From positions 49,583-113,582 of the forward strand of contig NZ_CP095553.1 in NCBI RefSeq assembly GCF_023078355.1: DNA of 64,000 nt, read 5' to 3'. Source of the stretch: Gordonia hongkongensis. Its GTDB lineage: Bacteria > Actinomycetota > Actinomycetes > Mycobacteriales > Mycobacteriaceae. Both the position numbers and the translations under genes were made by a program. Each line of letters begins with the position of its first letter. Within the stretch, counting starts at the first letter, position 1. Of the stretch, positions 50,968 to 58,737 are shown piece by piece. The notes below the pieces were generated by a model. The model was not told the DNA's origin. It searched no databases and was given only the letters and a program-made list of their open reading frames with translations.

Positions 50968-52451
50968 AGGCCAGGAAGGTGATGCGCATGGCAGATCGCG
51001 GTCGTCGCGAAGCGCTGGTGTTGTTCGCTCTGTTGACGACCGCGGTGCTGGTGTTCGGGATCGTGACCGTGGTGACTGGTGGCGACGAGGAGGCGGAACG
51101 CACCCCCTCCGCCGCCCCGATCCTTGAGCCGATGCCCATAGCGCCGGAAGCGCGGTGGACAGTGGATGCGGGATCGTTGTACGGCAACGAGTTCCGCGAC
51201 GCGGGTGTCGTGGTGCCGGCCGCGGACGACGACGTGGTGATCGTCCAGGCCACCCAGACCACGATCGGCAAACCCAGCGCGCTCCAGGCCCTGGACCCCG
51301 ACACCGGGCGACCGCTGTGGGGCACACCTCGGATCGGCTGGGACGACTGGTGTGCAGTGAGCGGCGACGGTCAGCTGGCCTGCACCCGACGCGTCCGCGT
51401 AGACGGCGCCGTCGCTACCCGGGTGTCGTTCATTGATCCACGAACCGGCGCGGAAGAAGCCGCCGCGCTCATCCGAACCGCCGGTTCCGTGACGACCCTC
51501 ACGGGTGTCGTGGACGGCTTCCTCATCGAGACGAACGACGTAGACAACGTCGTGATCCCCGAAGAGCTATCCCACGGCGACCCACCGAAAGTCGAGTATC
51601 GCCTCGAGGTCGTAGACGATCCGCCCGATCGGCAGATGACGATCACCAAGTTCGACTCGCAGGGGCACCAGGACTGGTCGATCCAACCGCCGGTCAATCA
51701 GGACCGCGCGGTCGTCTCCGATGCCGGCAACCTGTTCGCCGTGACCGACTCGACGCGCGGCGGTTTCACCATCTACCGACTGGACACCGGCACGCGGGTC
51801 TTCTCTCGCACCGACAGTGAGAGCGGCACACCACCCGACGCGGCGGTCCTGCACCCCTCCGGGTTCGTGACGAGCCGCTCAGAGCCGGGGGACTACCGGC
51901 TCGAGTTCTTCGACGCCGACGGTGTGAGAACTGGTGGACTCGCAGGCTGGCGGGTGGTCCCCGTGGGCTTCGAGCGAGTCACGGCGGTTGACGGCGACGA
52001 GATCGCGGTGTCATCGGGGTCCGCCGTTGGGGTCGCGTCAATCCGAGATCGCGTGATGCGCTGGGACACCGGCATGTCGAAGCACTCGCTGGAACTGCTC
52101 GATGACCGGTACGTGGCGATCGAGTCCGACGACTACGCCCAAGGATTCACAGGGACGTGGACGGTGTTCGACGCACAAACCGGCGAACAGCGAGGCCAGC
52201 CGACTATCGGCTATGGGCAGCGCTATCTCGGATTCGACGGCACACGACTGCTATTCGACGGCGAACCGACGGCCAACCACCGGCCGAACATCCCGATCCT
52301 TAGCGCATACGACGCCGAAACAGGGAACCAAACGTGGCGGATACCAGCACCCACCGACACCGCCCAATGGCAAGTCACCGGACCGTATCTGCTTCTCATA
52401 GACTACACCGCAGACTTCATATCCCGCTCAATTACCCGGTACGCCCCATGA
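50964..52451 (+). CDS. Membrane-anchored PQQ-like beta-propeller protein
   Basis: 495 residues. An N-terminal anchor (REALVLFALLTTAVLVFGIV) is followed by a beta-propeller with repeats such as ALDPDTGRPLWG, SFIDPRTGAEEA, TIYRLDTGTRVFS, TVFDAQTGEQRGQ and SAYDAETGNQTWR, the PQQ-binding-type repeat wording, though no cofactor residues can be assigned. The propeller faces outward and may bind a protein or polymer. It overlaps its neighbours on both sides by four bases, so the trio 50572-53027 is one operon. Confidence 0.8.
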   Translation: MKARKVMRMADRGRREALVLFALLTTAVLVFGIVTVVTGGDEEAERTPSAAPILEPMPIAPEARWTVDAGSLYGNEFRDAGVVVPAADDDVVIVQATQTTIGKPSALQALDPDTGRPLWGTPRIGWDDWCAVSGDGQLACTRRVRVDGAVATRVSFIDPRTGAEEAAALIRTAGSVTTLTGVVDGFLIETNDVDNVVIPEELSHGDPPKVEYRLEVVDDPPDRQMTITKFDSQGHQDWSIQPPVNQDRAVVSDAGNLFAVTDSTRGGFTIYRLDTGTRVFSRTDSESGTPPDAAVLHPSGFVTSRSEPGDYRLEFFDADGVRTGGLAGWRVVPVGFERVTAVDGDEIAVSSGSAVGVASIRDRVMRWDTGMSKHSLELLDDRYVAIESDDYAQGFTGTWTVFDAQTGEQRGQPTIGYGQRYLGFDGTRLLFDGEPTANHRPNIPILSAYDAETGNQTWRIPAPTDTAQWQVTGPYLLLIDYTADFISRSITRYAP

Positions 52452-53027
52452 AGCGCCGACAAACGGACCAACGGACCGTATTCACACGCGGAAACACACT
52501 CGTCAAGCCAGCTGTTCGGCAGTCTCGTCACGGCCAGGCCGCCCGTCGTTTCCGCTGGTGGAAAGGCGTGGCCGCAGAACTGATTGTTGTCGTCGGCGCC
52601 ATGGCGGGCCTCGCTGGTCTGAGATGGGTGCTGTTCGAGTGGATCGACCGGGGGATGACCCCGCATACCTACGAGTCAGCTAAGGACGCAACAAGTTTGG
52701 CCGAGGAAATCGGACTGGTCCTCCTCGACGGTGGACGATGTCGTCTACGGCGAGGTGTTCAGCTCGTTCCCCGACTCGAGTGCATATCTGGTCATCGTTA
52801 CACCGTCTGCTGACAGGCTGGTCCAGTTACTCGACCGGTCAGGATTTCCCCCACCCACTCCGATCACCCGGGACTACTTCGATATCAAAACCCAGGACCG
52901 CCACGGGCCGGCGCCGAGCTCGACACTGGTCAGGTCCACGCGATGGCAGTCCACTAACTACCTCACTGCCACCTGGGATCCAGTACGAGACCCCCGAACG
53001 ATCTACCTCAACGCCACCCAAACCTGA
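52448..53027 (+). CDS. Membrane protein with apparent frameshift, end of propeller operon
   Basis: ATG 52448 overlaps the propeller stop. First part: a basic N-terminus, one helix (AAELIVVVGAMAGLAGLRWV), then YESAKDATSLAEEIGLVLL. Near GG 52730-52731 the frame must change by one base. The continuation VDDVVYGEVFSSFPDSSAYL, VIVTPSADRLVQLLDRSGF and TRDYFDIKTQDRHG ends at 53027. Total about 190 residues. The outer domain has no recognised family. Sequencing error or genuine mutation cannot be told apart. Confidence 0.55.
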
Positions 53028-53075
53028 TCCGCCGCAACCGAGGTCGCAGATGTACCACCGAGCTCGCGATCCTGT

Positions 53076-53450
53076 TCACTGACCGCTTCGAGCGCACTGT
53101 AGGCCGATCTTCTGTAGGGAGTCGCTGGTGAGCAACGGACTCCCGCACGCGATCCGGTGGATGCTTCCGAAGCCGTTGGCCGCATTCAGCTCGGCGACGG
53201 CCGCCGGTGTGGCGGTGGGTGCGTCGAAACGGAGGTACCACGAGCTACTACCCACAAAGCCCGGCGGAGACTCGACGCCCGCGACAAACGTTGACCCTTC
53301 CGGCACGGCGATTCGCGACTCCGACAACGCAGATCGCGCCCGGTCCTCGTCGATATCACGCGGGCCCAGGTCGTTGCTCACGAAGTCGCCGCAGCCAGAG
53401 AGCACGAACACCGCCGTTGCGGCGAGAACGAGGTGCCAGCGTGCTGCCAC
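53076..53450 (-). CDS. Lipoprotein, 124 aa (paralogue of 46048-46563)
   Basis: MAARWHLVLAATAVFVLSGC is a lipoprotein signal with the Cys at 20. The body (DEDRARSALSESRIAVPEGS, SSWYLRFDAPTATPAAVAEL, IACGSPLLTSDSLQKIGLQC) follows the motif order of the 46048 lipoprotein. It converges with the membrane-protein operon and has its own promoter side facing the HigBA region. Function unknown. Confidence 0.7.
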   Translation of the reverse strand: MAARWHLVLAATAVFVLSGCGDFVSNDLGPRDIDEDRARSALSESRIAVPEGSTFVAGVESPPGFVGSSSWYLRFDAPTATPAAVAELNAANGFGSIHRIACGSPLLTSDSLQKIGLQCARSGQ

Positions 53451-53538
53451 TCGTCCACGGTAGCGGCCACGATGTGGTCGCTACTGAAAGCACGTCGCTC
53501 GCGGCCCCAGGCGCGCGTGGTCACACTCCCCATAGAGT

Positions 53539-53573
53539 ATCGCTTGCGAGCGATATTGCTTTCGAGTAATATC
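53539..53573. promoter_or_regulatory. Two overlapping inverted repeats before the HigB-like gene, probable operator
   Basis: ATCGCT-TGCG-AGCGAT (53539-53554) is followed by GATATT...AATATC (53552-53573), ending seven bases before the toxin start. Autoregulation by a toxin-antitoxin complex at such sites is typical. Confidence 0.55.
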
Positions 53574-53579
53574 TGCGGT

Positions 53580-53981
53580 GTGTTGATCGATTGGTCGAGC
53601 GAGTTCGACGACTTCCTGTCCCGGCTTGAGGAGTCGGCTGCGGCGGGCAATGCCGTGGATCGGTTGCGGTTGGATCTGTTGCTGGCGGAGTTGCAGGTGC
53701 TCGCCGATCTTGAGGAGCCGCCGGTGGTGGAATCGGCGACGCTCAAGCGGGTGCGGCAGTCGAAGCGGTATGTGGTGTGGCGGGTGTCGCACCCGTACCG
53801 CGAGGGCGTGGCGGTGCGGCTGATCGTGTGGTTCCCCGACGACGAGCACGTGGTGGTGGCCTTGTTTTCGGGGGACAAGGCGCGCATGGGTGATGTGTTC
53901 TACGACAGCGTCGGACCGCGCGCGGATGCGGCGATCGAGGCGTGGAAACGGCAAACCGAGACTGAGAGAGGTGAGGGTTGA
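53580..53981 (+). CDS. RelE/HigB-type toxin
   Basis: 133 residues from GTG 53580 (TTG 53583 possible). IDWSSEFDDFLSRLEESAAA, DLLLAELQVLADLEEPPVVE, SATLKRVRQSKRYVVWRVSH and VAVRLIVWFPDDEHVVVALF give the helix-helix-beta sheet outline of RelE/HigB mRNA interferases, with basic residues in strands 2-3. The HTH gene follows with a one-base overlap, the toxin-first order of HigBA. Predicted to cleave ribosome-bound mRNA when free. Confidence 0.8.
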   Translation: MLIDWSSEFDDFLSRLEESAAAGNAVDRLRLDLLLAELQVLADLEEPPVVESATLKRVRQSKRYVVWRVSHPYREGVAVRLIVWFPDDEHVVVALFSGDKARMGDVFYDSVGPRADAAIEAWKRQTETERGEG

Positions 53982-54346
53982 TGAGCGAGGATAAGCGGGC
54001 CACGTTCCGGCGCGGCAATGAGCGGATCGCGGAGCTGTTGGCCGACCCCGATACCGCGGCGCGGGTGGAGACGATCCGCGGCGAGATGGCCCAGGCCGAC
54101 CGGGCGCATGCGATGGGGTTGGCGGCGATCCGCCGCGCTGCGCAGCTGACCCAGACCGAACTGGCCCAGCGCATGGGCATCAAACAGGCCGCCGTGTCGG
54201 GGCTGGAGGCGCGCGATGACCTGTTGCTGTCGACACTGGCCAACTACCTGGCCGCCGCCGGCGCCACCGACGTCACCATCACCGCCCGACTCGGTGACCG
54301 CACCGTCGAGGTCGCGCTGCCTGCGCAACTCGCGGATGGGGCATGA
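53981..54346 (+). CDS. HigA-type XRE antitoxin
   Basis: 121 residues from ATG 53981 behind GAGAGGTGAGG. The helical N-terminus (NERIAELLADPDTAARVETI) precedes an XRE HTH (IRRAAQLTQTELAQRMGIKQ, AAVSGLEARDDLLLSTLANY), ending with strands VTITARLGDRTVEVALP. This matches XRE antitoxins paired with HigB/RelE toxins. Probably neutralises the upstream toxin and represses the operon at 53539-53573. Confidence 0.85.
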   Translation: MSEDKRATFRRGNERIAELLADPDTAARVETIRGEMAQADRAHAMGLAAIRRAAQLTQTELAQRMGIKQAAVSGLEARDDLLLSTLANYLAAAGATDVTITARLGDRTVEVALPAQLADGA

Positions 54347-54701
54347 GGGCCGTGGCCGGTCGAGGAGTGGTGGGTCGGTAGCTGATGAGGTCGCTCGATT
54401 TCTGTGGAAGACGACGCCTCAGCGAAAGCGGGTGGTGGACCAGAAGCTCTTACGGAGCATCACGAGTGGCCCCGCTCCCGGACCACTCGGACGTCGAGGT
54501 GGCTGTTGCAGCACGTACGCCAGCCGCGGGCTCGGTTGGACCGCCAGCATCACGGTAATGCGGGTCCGTTAGGCACCACCTCAACGTGCTGCGCCCCAAC
54601 GGCCGGTCACCTCAACCTGCTGATACATCCGAGCCACCGATCCTTACTTGTGGCGTGCACACCGACCTCCAGCCCGACCGGCTGCGATATACGGTTCGAG
54701 T
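54347..54701. other. Intergenic region between HigBA and AbiTii-like genes
   Basis: 355 bases without a convincing gene. CACCTCAACGTGCTG and CACCTCAACCTGCTG occur near 54573 and 54610 as an imperfect direct repeat. It presumably carries the promoter of the AbiTii-like gene. Confidence 0.4.
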
Positions 54702-55640
54702 GTGGAAAATGAGGAGTTGCTGCGCGCGTTGCGGGACCGGGTTCTTGAAGAGGAGCAGACGGTGCCTGCGTTGCTGCGGTTGTGCTTGATGCTGGGGCAG
54801 CGAAGCGGTTCGCATGAGTTGCGGGCGTGGGCGCACCGAGAACTCCACGGATACGGTCCACAGGACCGGTTGCCTGCCTACCGGTCGATCAGCGATCCGC
54901 CGTTGTTCGCCGACTCGGTTGGTGGGTTTCAGATTGCTCGCAACCAGATGATCAGCAGATGGGTCATACCCGAGGATCTTCGGGAGATGTTGCCGTCGTC
55001 CCTGGACTTGCGCCAGCCGGTCGACGAATTGGAGGCGATGGCGACCGGTGCCTCGGGTTTGTCCTTCACCCATGAAGCCTTGACAGCACTTGCGGTGTTG
55101 TGGAGTTCCCGTCAAGGGCCGATGGTGGAACGGATCTACTTCGTAGTTGCCAACGCCCAGATCGCGGGGATCGTTGGGCGGGTACGCAACTTGCTCGTCG
55201 AGCTGGTAGCAGATCTTACATCTGATCTTGAGTTCGACAACGTACCTGAGAGACGAAAGGTCGACAGTTCGGTGAAGTTCCACATGTACGGCGGTGATCA
55301 CAATGAGATTCACGTGAATGGGTCCAACTCGGGAGTCATTGGTGCTGGTCATCAATCACAGCAGACACAGAATGTGACTGCCATGCCTGCTGAGCTGGCT
55401 AAGCAGTTCGGGCAACTGCGCGAGGTTCTCAGCGAGATTGATGACGTTGATGATCGTGCCACGATCGAGCAGGCCGTCGACGATTTCGAAGAGTCCCTTT
55501 CCGGCGAAGAGGTGAACCCGGACAATGCGCGCCGACGCGGCAGACTGTTGGCGCGTCTTGCTGAAAGTCTCGGTACCGCGGCAGTGACAACCAGCGTTGC
55601 CGAGCTAGTAAAGGCGGCGCTAGCAGCCGGGCTGACCTAG
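54702..55640 (+). CDS. AbiTii-domain protein, candidate abortive-infection factor
   Basis: 312 residues from GTG 54702. The N-terminal 110 residues read ENEELLRALRDRVLEEEQTV, PALLRLCLMLGQRSGSHELR, AWAHRELHGYGPQDRLPAYR, the AbiTii layout (leading helix, LLR.c..Lg, .Aw...EL.GY). The middle is helical with a possible loop (MVERIYFVVANAQIAGIVG). HMYGGDHNEIHVNGSNSGVI is a beta-solenoid-like stretch. The C-terminus (RLAESLGTAAVTTSVAELVK) is amphipathic. Such proteins occur in phage-defence islands; the trigger and target are unknown. Confidence 0.7.
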   Translation: MENEELLRALRDRVLEEEQTVPALLRLCLMLGQRSGSHELRAWAHRELHGYGPQDRLPAYRSISDPPLFADSVGGFQIARNQMISRWVIPEDLREMLPSSLDLRQPVDELEAMATGASGLSFTHEALTALAVLWSSRQGPMVERIYFVVANAQIAGIVGRVRNLLVELVADLTSDLEFDNVPERRKVDSSVKFHMYGGDHNEIHVNGSNSGVIGAGHQSQQTQNVTAMPAELAKQFGQLREVLSEIDDVDDRATIEQAVDDFEESLSGEEVNPDNARRRGRLLARLAESLGTAAVTTSVAELVKAALAAGLT

Positions 55641-55704
55641 CCACTCACATCGATTGATTCGCGGCCTGCGGCATCAGTCTCAGACGCGCGAGGTATTTCG
55701 CGTT

Positions 55705-55930
55705 TCAGTAGGTGATCGTGTCGTCGGTCATGTAGATCAGCCGCTGGTCGGCTGTGGTGTATTGGGATGTGTCAGTGTCATTTTGGTGGCCGAGGAAGAA
55801 GACGGTGACGCCGTGTCGGCGCTCTGTCCATAGCTGGCGGCTGGCGGGGTAGGCCCAATCAAGTTCTCGACGCAGGGCGGATCGGCGGCCGCGTGACCAG
55901 TTGGTGCGGTCGATGATCAGGTGGGCTAGA
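55705..55930 (-). pseudogene. 3' part of a gene split by the IS481 element
   Basis: Reads AHLIIDRTNWSRGRRSALRR, ELDWAYPASRQLWTERRHGV, TVFFLGHQNDTDTSQYTTAD, ending at 55705. It continues in frame from the 5' part at 57043-57807 when the IS and one copy of its 6-bp duplication are removed. No start of its own. Function unknown. Confidence 0.8.
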
Positions 55931-56918
55931 TGTACTGCCCAGGGACGTTGGTCAAGCGGCTGAAGGGAACGTTCCGGCCGATGGCGGAGTGTTGCCGGTG
56001 GTGATTGTAGGTGTGCAACCATCCTGGCAACGCTGCGCGTCGGGCTTGTTCGGACCGGTAGTGCCGGGCGAAAGCCCATTCGGCGGCCATGGTCCGGTGG
56101 AACCGTTCGATCTTGCCGTTGGTTTGCGGCCGGTAGGGGCGTGTGTACTTCGCCGTGACTCCGAGCTCGGTGCAGGTGCGCTTCCACAACGCTGAGCGGT
56201 AGCAGCCACCGTTGTCGGACAAGACTCGTTCGACAGTGACGCCGCGGGCCGCGAACCAGCCCACGGCTCGCTGAAGGACTCCGGCTGCGGTGACAGCGGT
56301 TTCGTCGTCATGGATCTCGGCATAGGCGACGCGAGAGTGATCGTCGATGACGGTGTGCACGAAGGCATGTCCGAGTAGTTCGTTGTGGTGCTTGCTCCGG
56401 CGGGTTCCCGGCGTGGCCTGCCGATTCTTGCGTCCTTTGGCGCGTCCGACGAACCGCCAGCCGCCACCGACGGGGATGTTGCCGAGTTTCTTGACGTCGA
56501 CGTGGATCATCGAGCCCGGATGAGGGTGCTCGTAGCGGCGGATCACTTCCCCAGTGCGGATGTCGATGTGGGAGAGCCGGTTGAGCCGGCATCGGACCAG
56601 CACCGCGTGCACGGTCGAGGCCGGCATCGACAGTCGGGAGCCGATCGCCTGGGGTGAGAGGCGCTGACGCCACCGCAGGGCCACGATCTTGCGTTTGATC
56701 GGCTCGGGGGTGCGGTTCGGACTGCGATGAGGACGACTCGAGCGGTCGTACATGCCCTCTGGGCCCATCTCGACATAGCGAGTGGCCCAGCGTTTGGCGG
56801 TCGGCCACGAAACGTTGAAGTGTTCGGCTGCCCTGACGATGGGCCAGCCGTCATCGACGATGCGACGGGCCAGCAGTAGTCGGCCCTTGGGGGTCAAAGG
56901 TGCGTTAGCGTGAACCAC
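55926..56918 (-). CDS. IS481-family transposase
   Basis: 330 residues from GTG 56918. NAPLTPKGRLLLARRIVDDG, WPIVRAAEHFNVSWPTAKRW is the double HTH. The DDE core has MIHVDVKKLG, RVLSDNGGCYRSALWK and PYRPQTNGKIERFHRTMAAE, then YNHHRQHSAIG. The frame has no internal end: its TAG lies in flanking host DNA (the target duplication). An imperfect hairpin over the start (CGAAGGTCTCCCG, 56918-56930, with its complement at 56968-56980) could limit translation from outside transcripts. Confidence 0.93.
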   Translation of the reverse strand: MVHANAPLTPKGRLLLARRIVDDGWPIVRAAEHFNVSWPTAKRWATRYVEMGPEGMYDRSSRPHRSPNRTPEPIKRKIVALRWRQRLSPQAIGSRLSMPASTVHAVLVRCRLNRLSHIDIRTGEVIRRYEHPHPGSMIHVDVKKLGNIPVGGGWRFVGRAKGRKNRQATPGTRRSKHHNELLGHAFVHTVIDDHSRVAYAEIHDDETAVTAAGVLQRAVGWFAARGVTVERVLSDNGGCYRSALWKRTCTELGVTAKYTRPYRPQTNGKIERFHRTMAAEWAFARHYRSEQARRAALPGWLHTYNHHRQHSAIGRNVPFSRLTNVPGQYI

Positions 56919-57042
56919 GAAGGTCTCCCGGTTGTGAAGTGTGTGTCGTAGCAGCTCCACTTCACGACGGGAGACCTTCGCTGTTCAACGACCCACTACC
57001 GCGTGTCGTCGCAATCCCTCAACCAACCTGCCTGGGCAGTAC
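55931..57042. mobile_element. IS481-family insertion sequence, 1.11 kb
   Basis: Ends match as inverted repeats: TGTACTGCCCAGGGACGTTG (from 55931) and, inward from 57042, TGTACTGCCCAGGCAGGTTG. Flanked by a 6-bp duplication GCTAGA at 55925-55930 and 57043-57048. Single transposase, no cargo. It splits an open frame whose two halves rejoin exactly. Confidence 0.92.
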
Positions 57043-57807
57043 AGCTAGACGGGGTGAGGTCTTGAGTTGGTGGATGGGTTGGGTGGGTTGCAGGGTGACG
57101 GTAAGCAGGTTGCCGCTTTCGAGGGGGGCCGCGGCGAAGCGGAGCTGGGCGTAGAAGACCCGCGGTGGGGACGAGGCGATGGGGCCGTTCCAGGCGTCGA
57201 GTCGTTTGAAGCCGTAGGAGTAGTTGTCGGTGTCAACGCCGGGCAGCTCGAGTGGGTGTCGGCGCCGTGTCTCTCGGTTTGCCAAGTGCATCCACGCATC
57301 AACGACGCGTCCGAGGGCGCGAGCGTGATCGCTTCGCCCGCCTGGGGCGAGCGTCCGCGTGGGTGACCCTGCACGGCTTCGTGACCGCGTGCTGGGCGCT
57401 GGCTGGTCTGGGTTTGCGTCGTCGGTGGAGCCGGCGCGGACGGAGTCTCGAGGTATGACTAGGGATACGGGAACTGCTATGTCGCGGCCCTGGACCTCAG
57501 ATCGCGCGTCGCGCGCGGAGCCATCGTCGTTGTGGGTGTCTGCGCCGCGGCGGCAATCCGGGGCATGGGGATCAGGTGAGGCCGTGAATGTCGGCGTGCG
57601 TCGGGTGGAGTGGATATTCCACGGACGAACTCGGACTTTGCAGCCCGCGCACACGAAAGTGCTGCTAGCCCGTAGGTCGGCTGGCCAGCGCTCCACAGTG
57701 AGGGCGGTGACCGGTGTCTCTGTGCCGTCCTCGTCCTCGACGAGGACGGCTTCACCTGCGGCTGTGATGGCATCCCGGCGAGAGCGACGATTAAGGGGAG
57801 TGGACAT
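57043..57807 (-). pseudogene. 5' part of a gene split by the IS481 element
   Basis: ATG 57807 opens MSTPLNRRSRRDAITAAGEA. A possible zinc finger follows (STFVCAGCKVRVRPWNIHST, then DPHAPDCRRG). Then RSDHARALGRVVDAWMHLAN and YSYGFKRLDAWNGPIASSPP, VFYAQLRFAAAP. It runs through TSPRL into the IS. Joined to the 3' part the intact protein would be about 330 residues. I do not recognise the family; the C..C..H..C set and an island position suggest a defence or regulatory protein. Confidence 0.75.
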
Positions 57808-57827
57808 GAGTTGAGTATCGGGCGGGG

Positions 57828-58289
57828 CTAGATAGTTGGCGGCTGGATGAATAGCGGTCGGTAGTACCGGTCGCCTTCAGGGTGACTAAACCGGTCCCAG
57901 CCAAGCGATGCCCAAAATCCGTGGGCCTCTTCGGAGTATGCGAACAACCGTCGATCGGTGTGCAGCTCATATAGCGCCTGCACCACTCGGGCTCCGATAC
58001 CGCGGTGGCGGGCGGGCGTGGCTACTTCGAAGAACTGGATCTCTAATCGCTCGGGTCCGAGTGGTGGCACGTTCTCGTACTGGAGGTTGATGCCACCGGG
58101 GTCGTCGAATTCCACGCGCGCAACTTCGGCGCCGTCCTCGAGTACTTGTACGAACCAGGGGTCGTCGTCTCGATATCGCGGCTCATCCCACCATCGGTCG
58201 TTCTCATAGGTAACTTGGAAGTCAAAGGGAGGCAACCAGATGTTGCGGTTGGCCGGGCCTCGACGTAGCTCAACGAGGTTGAGTGTCAT
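57828..58289 (-). CDS. GNAT-fold acetyltransferase-like protein
   Basis: 153 residues. The acetyl-CoA region is visible: LEIQFFEVATPARHRGIGAR then VVQALYELHTDRRLFAYSEE, AHGFWASLGW, with the R/QxxGxG/A loop as RHRGIGA. The N-terminal half (WLPPFDFQVTYENDRWWDEP) is less usual. It lies 4 bases after a 28-codon frame and downstream of a toxin-antitoxin pair on the same strand, so it may be a modifying partner, or a toxin in its own right as with GNAT toxins that acetylate aminoacyl-tRNA. Confidence 0.75.
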   Translation of the reverse strand: MTLNLVELRRGPANRNIWLPPFDFQVTYENDRWWDEPRYRDDDPWFVQVLEDGAEVARVEFDDPGGINLQYENVPPLGPERLEIQFFEVATPARHRGIGARVVQALYELHTDRRLFAYSEEAHGFWASLGWDRFSHPEGDRYYRPLFIQPPTI

Positions 58290-58293
58290 GGGG

Positions 58294-58380
58294 TCAGTCC
58301 TGGATCTCGAACGGCACTTGGGAGTAGTACCGGTCGAACTCTCGGTGACCGGCGATGTTCGCCGGTCGGTCCTCGCTCAT
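58294..58380 (-). CDS. Possible small protein, 28 aa
   Basis: ATG 58380 to TGA 58294 encodes MSEDRPANIAGHREFDRYYS followed by QVPFEIQD, lying 6 bases after the toxin stop and 4 before the GNAT gene. It fits the spacing of a cotranscribed frame, but there is no strong ribosome site and the length is short. It could be a degraded gene end. Confidence 0.35.
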   Translation of the reverse strand: MSEDRPANIAGHREFDRYYSQVPFEIQD

Positions 58381-58386
58381 CTGGGC

Positions 58387-58734
58387 TCATTTCGTTTCGT
58401 TGGGGTGGCTGGTGTGGACCTGCTCGAGGTACACGGTGCGGTCGTCGACGTAAAACCAGATCCGGGCTGTACCTTTGACCGTCGGTTTGTGCTGCCAGCG
58501 TTCATGGGTCGTGGTGTCGCGGGTGATGGTGGCGAGATCGCCGCGCAGCGGGTAGTTCGTGGGCGTTGTAGTCAGGGGTGTGTGGGTGAGGAAGTCCCAC
58601 GTGTCAGCGAGTGCGTTGCGGATGGTCGCGGAGAGATCCCGCCATCCTTTGCGCGCATGGGTGGTGGCGAAGCGGATCTCGTACTCGGTCTTCTTCGTCG
58701 GTCGGGGTACGAGTTCGCCCTTCTTGCCGGCCAT
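58387..58734 (-). CDS. RelE/ParE-type toxin
   Basis: 115 residues starting 3 bases after the antitoxin stop. KKTEYEIRFATTHARKGWRD, LSATIRNALADTWDFLTHTP, YPLRGDLATITR and TARIWFYVDDRTVYLEQVHT follow the RelE fold, ending with the VxLxxVHT strand common in YoeB/RelE toxins. Order antitoxin then toxin, leftward. Predicted ribosome-dependent mRNA interferase. Confidence 0.75.
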   Translation of the reverse strand: MAGKKGELVPRPTKKTEYEIRFATTHARKGWRDLSATIRNALADTWDFLTHTPLTTTPTNYPLRGDLATITRDTTTHERWQHKPTVKGTARIWFYVDDRTVYLEQVHTSHPNETK

Positions 58735-58737
58735 CGG

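Noticed and set aside
54404..54712. 102-codon frame between HigBA and the AbiTii-like gene
   Set aside because: No ribosome site, disordered composition, overlaps the start of the AbiTii-like gene.
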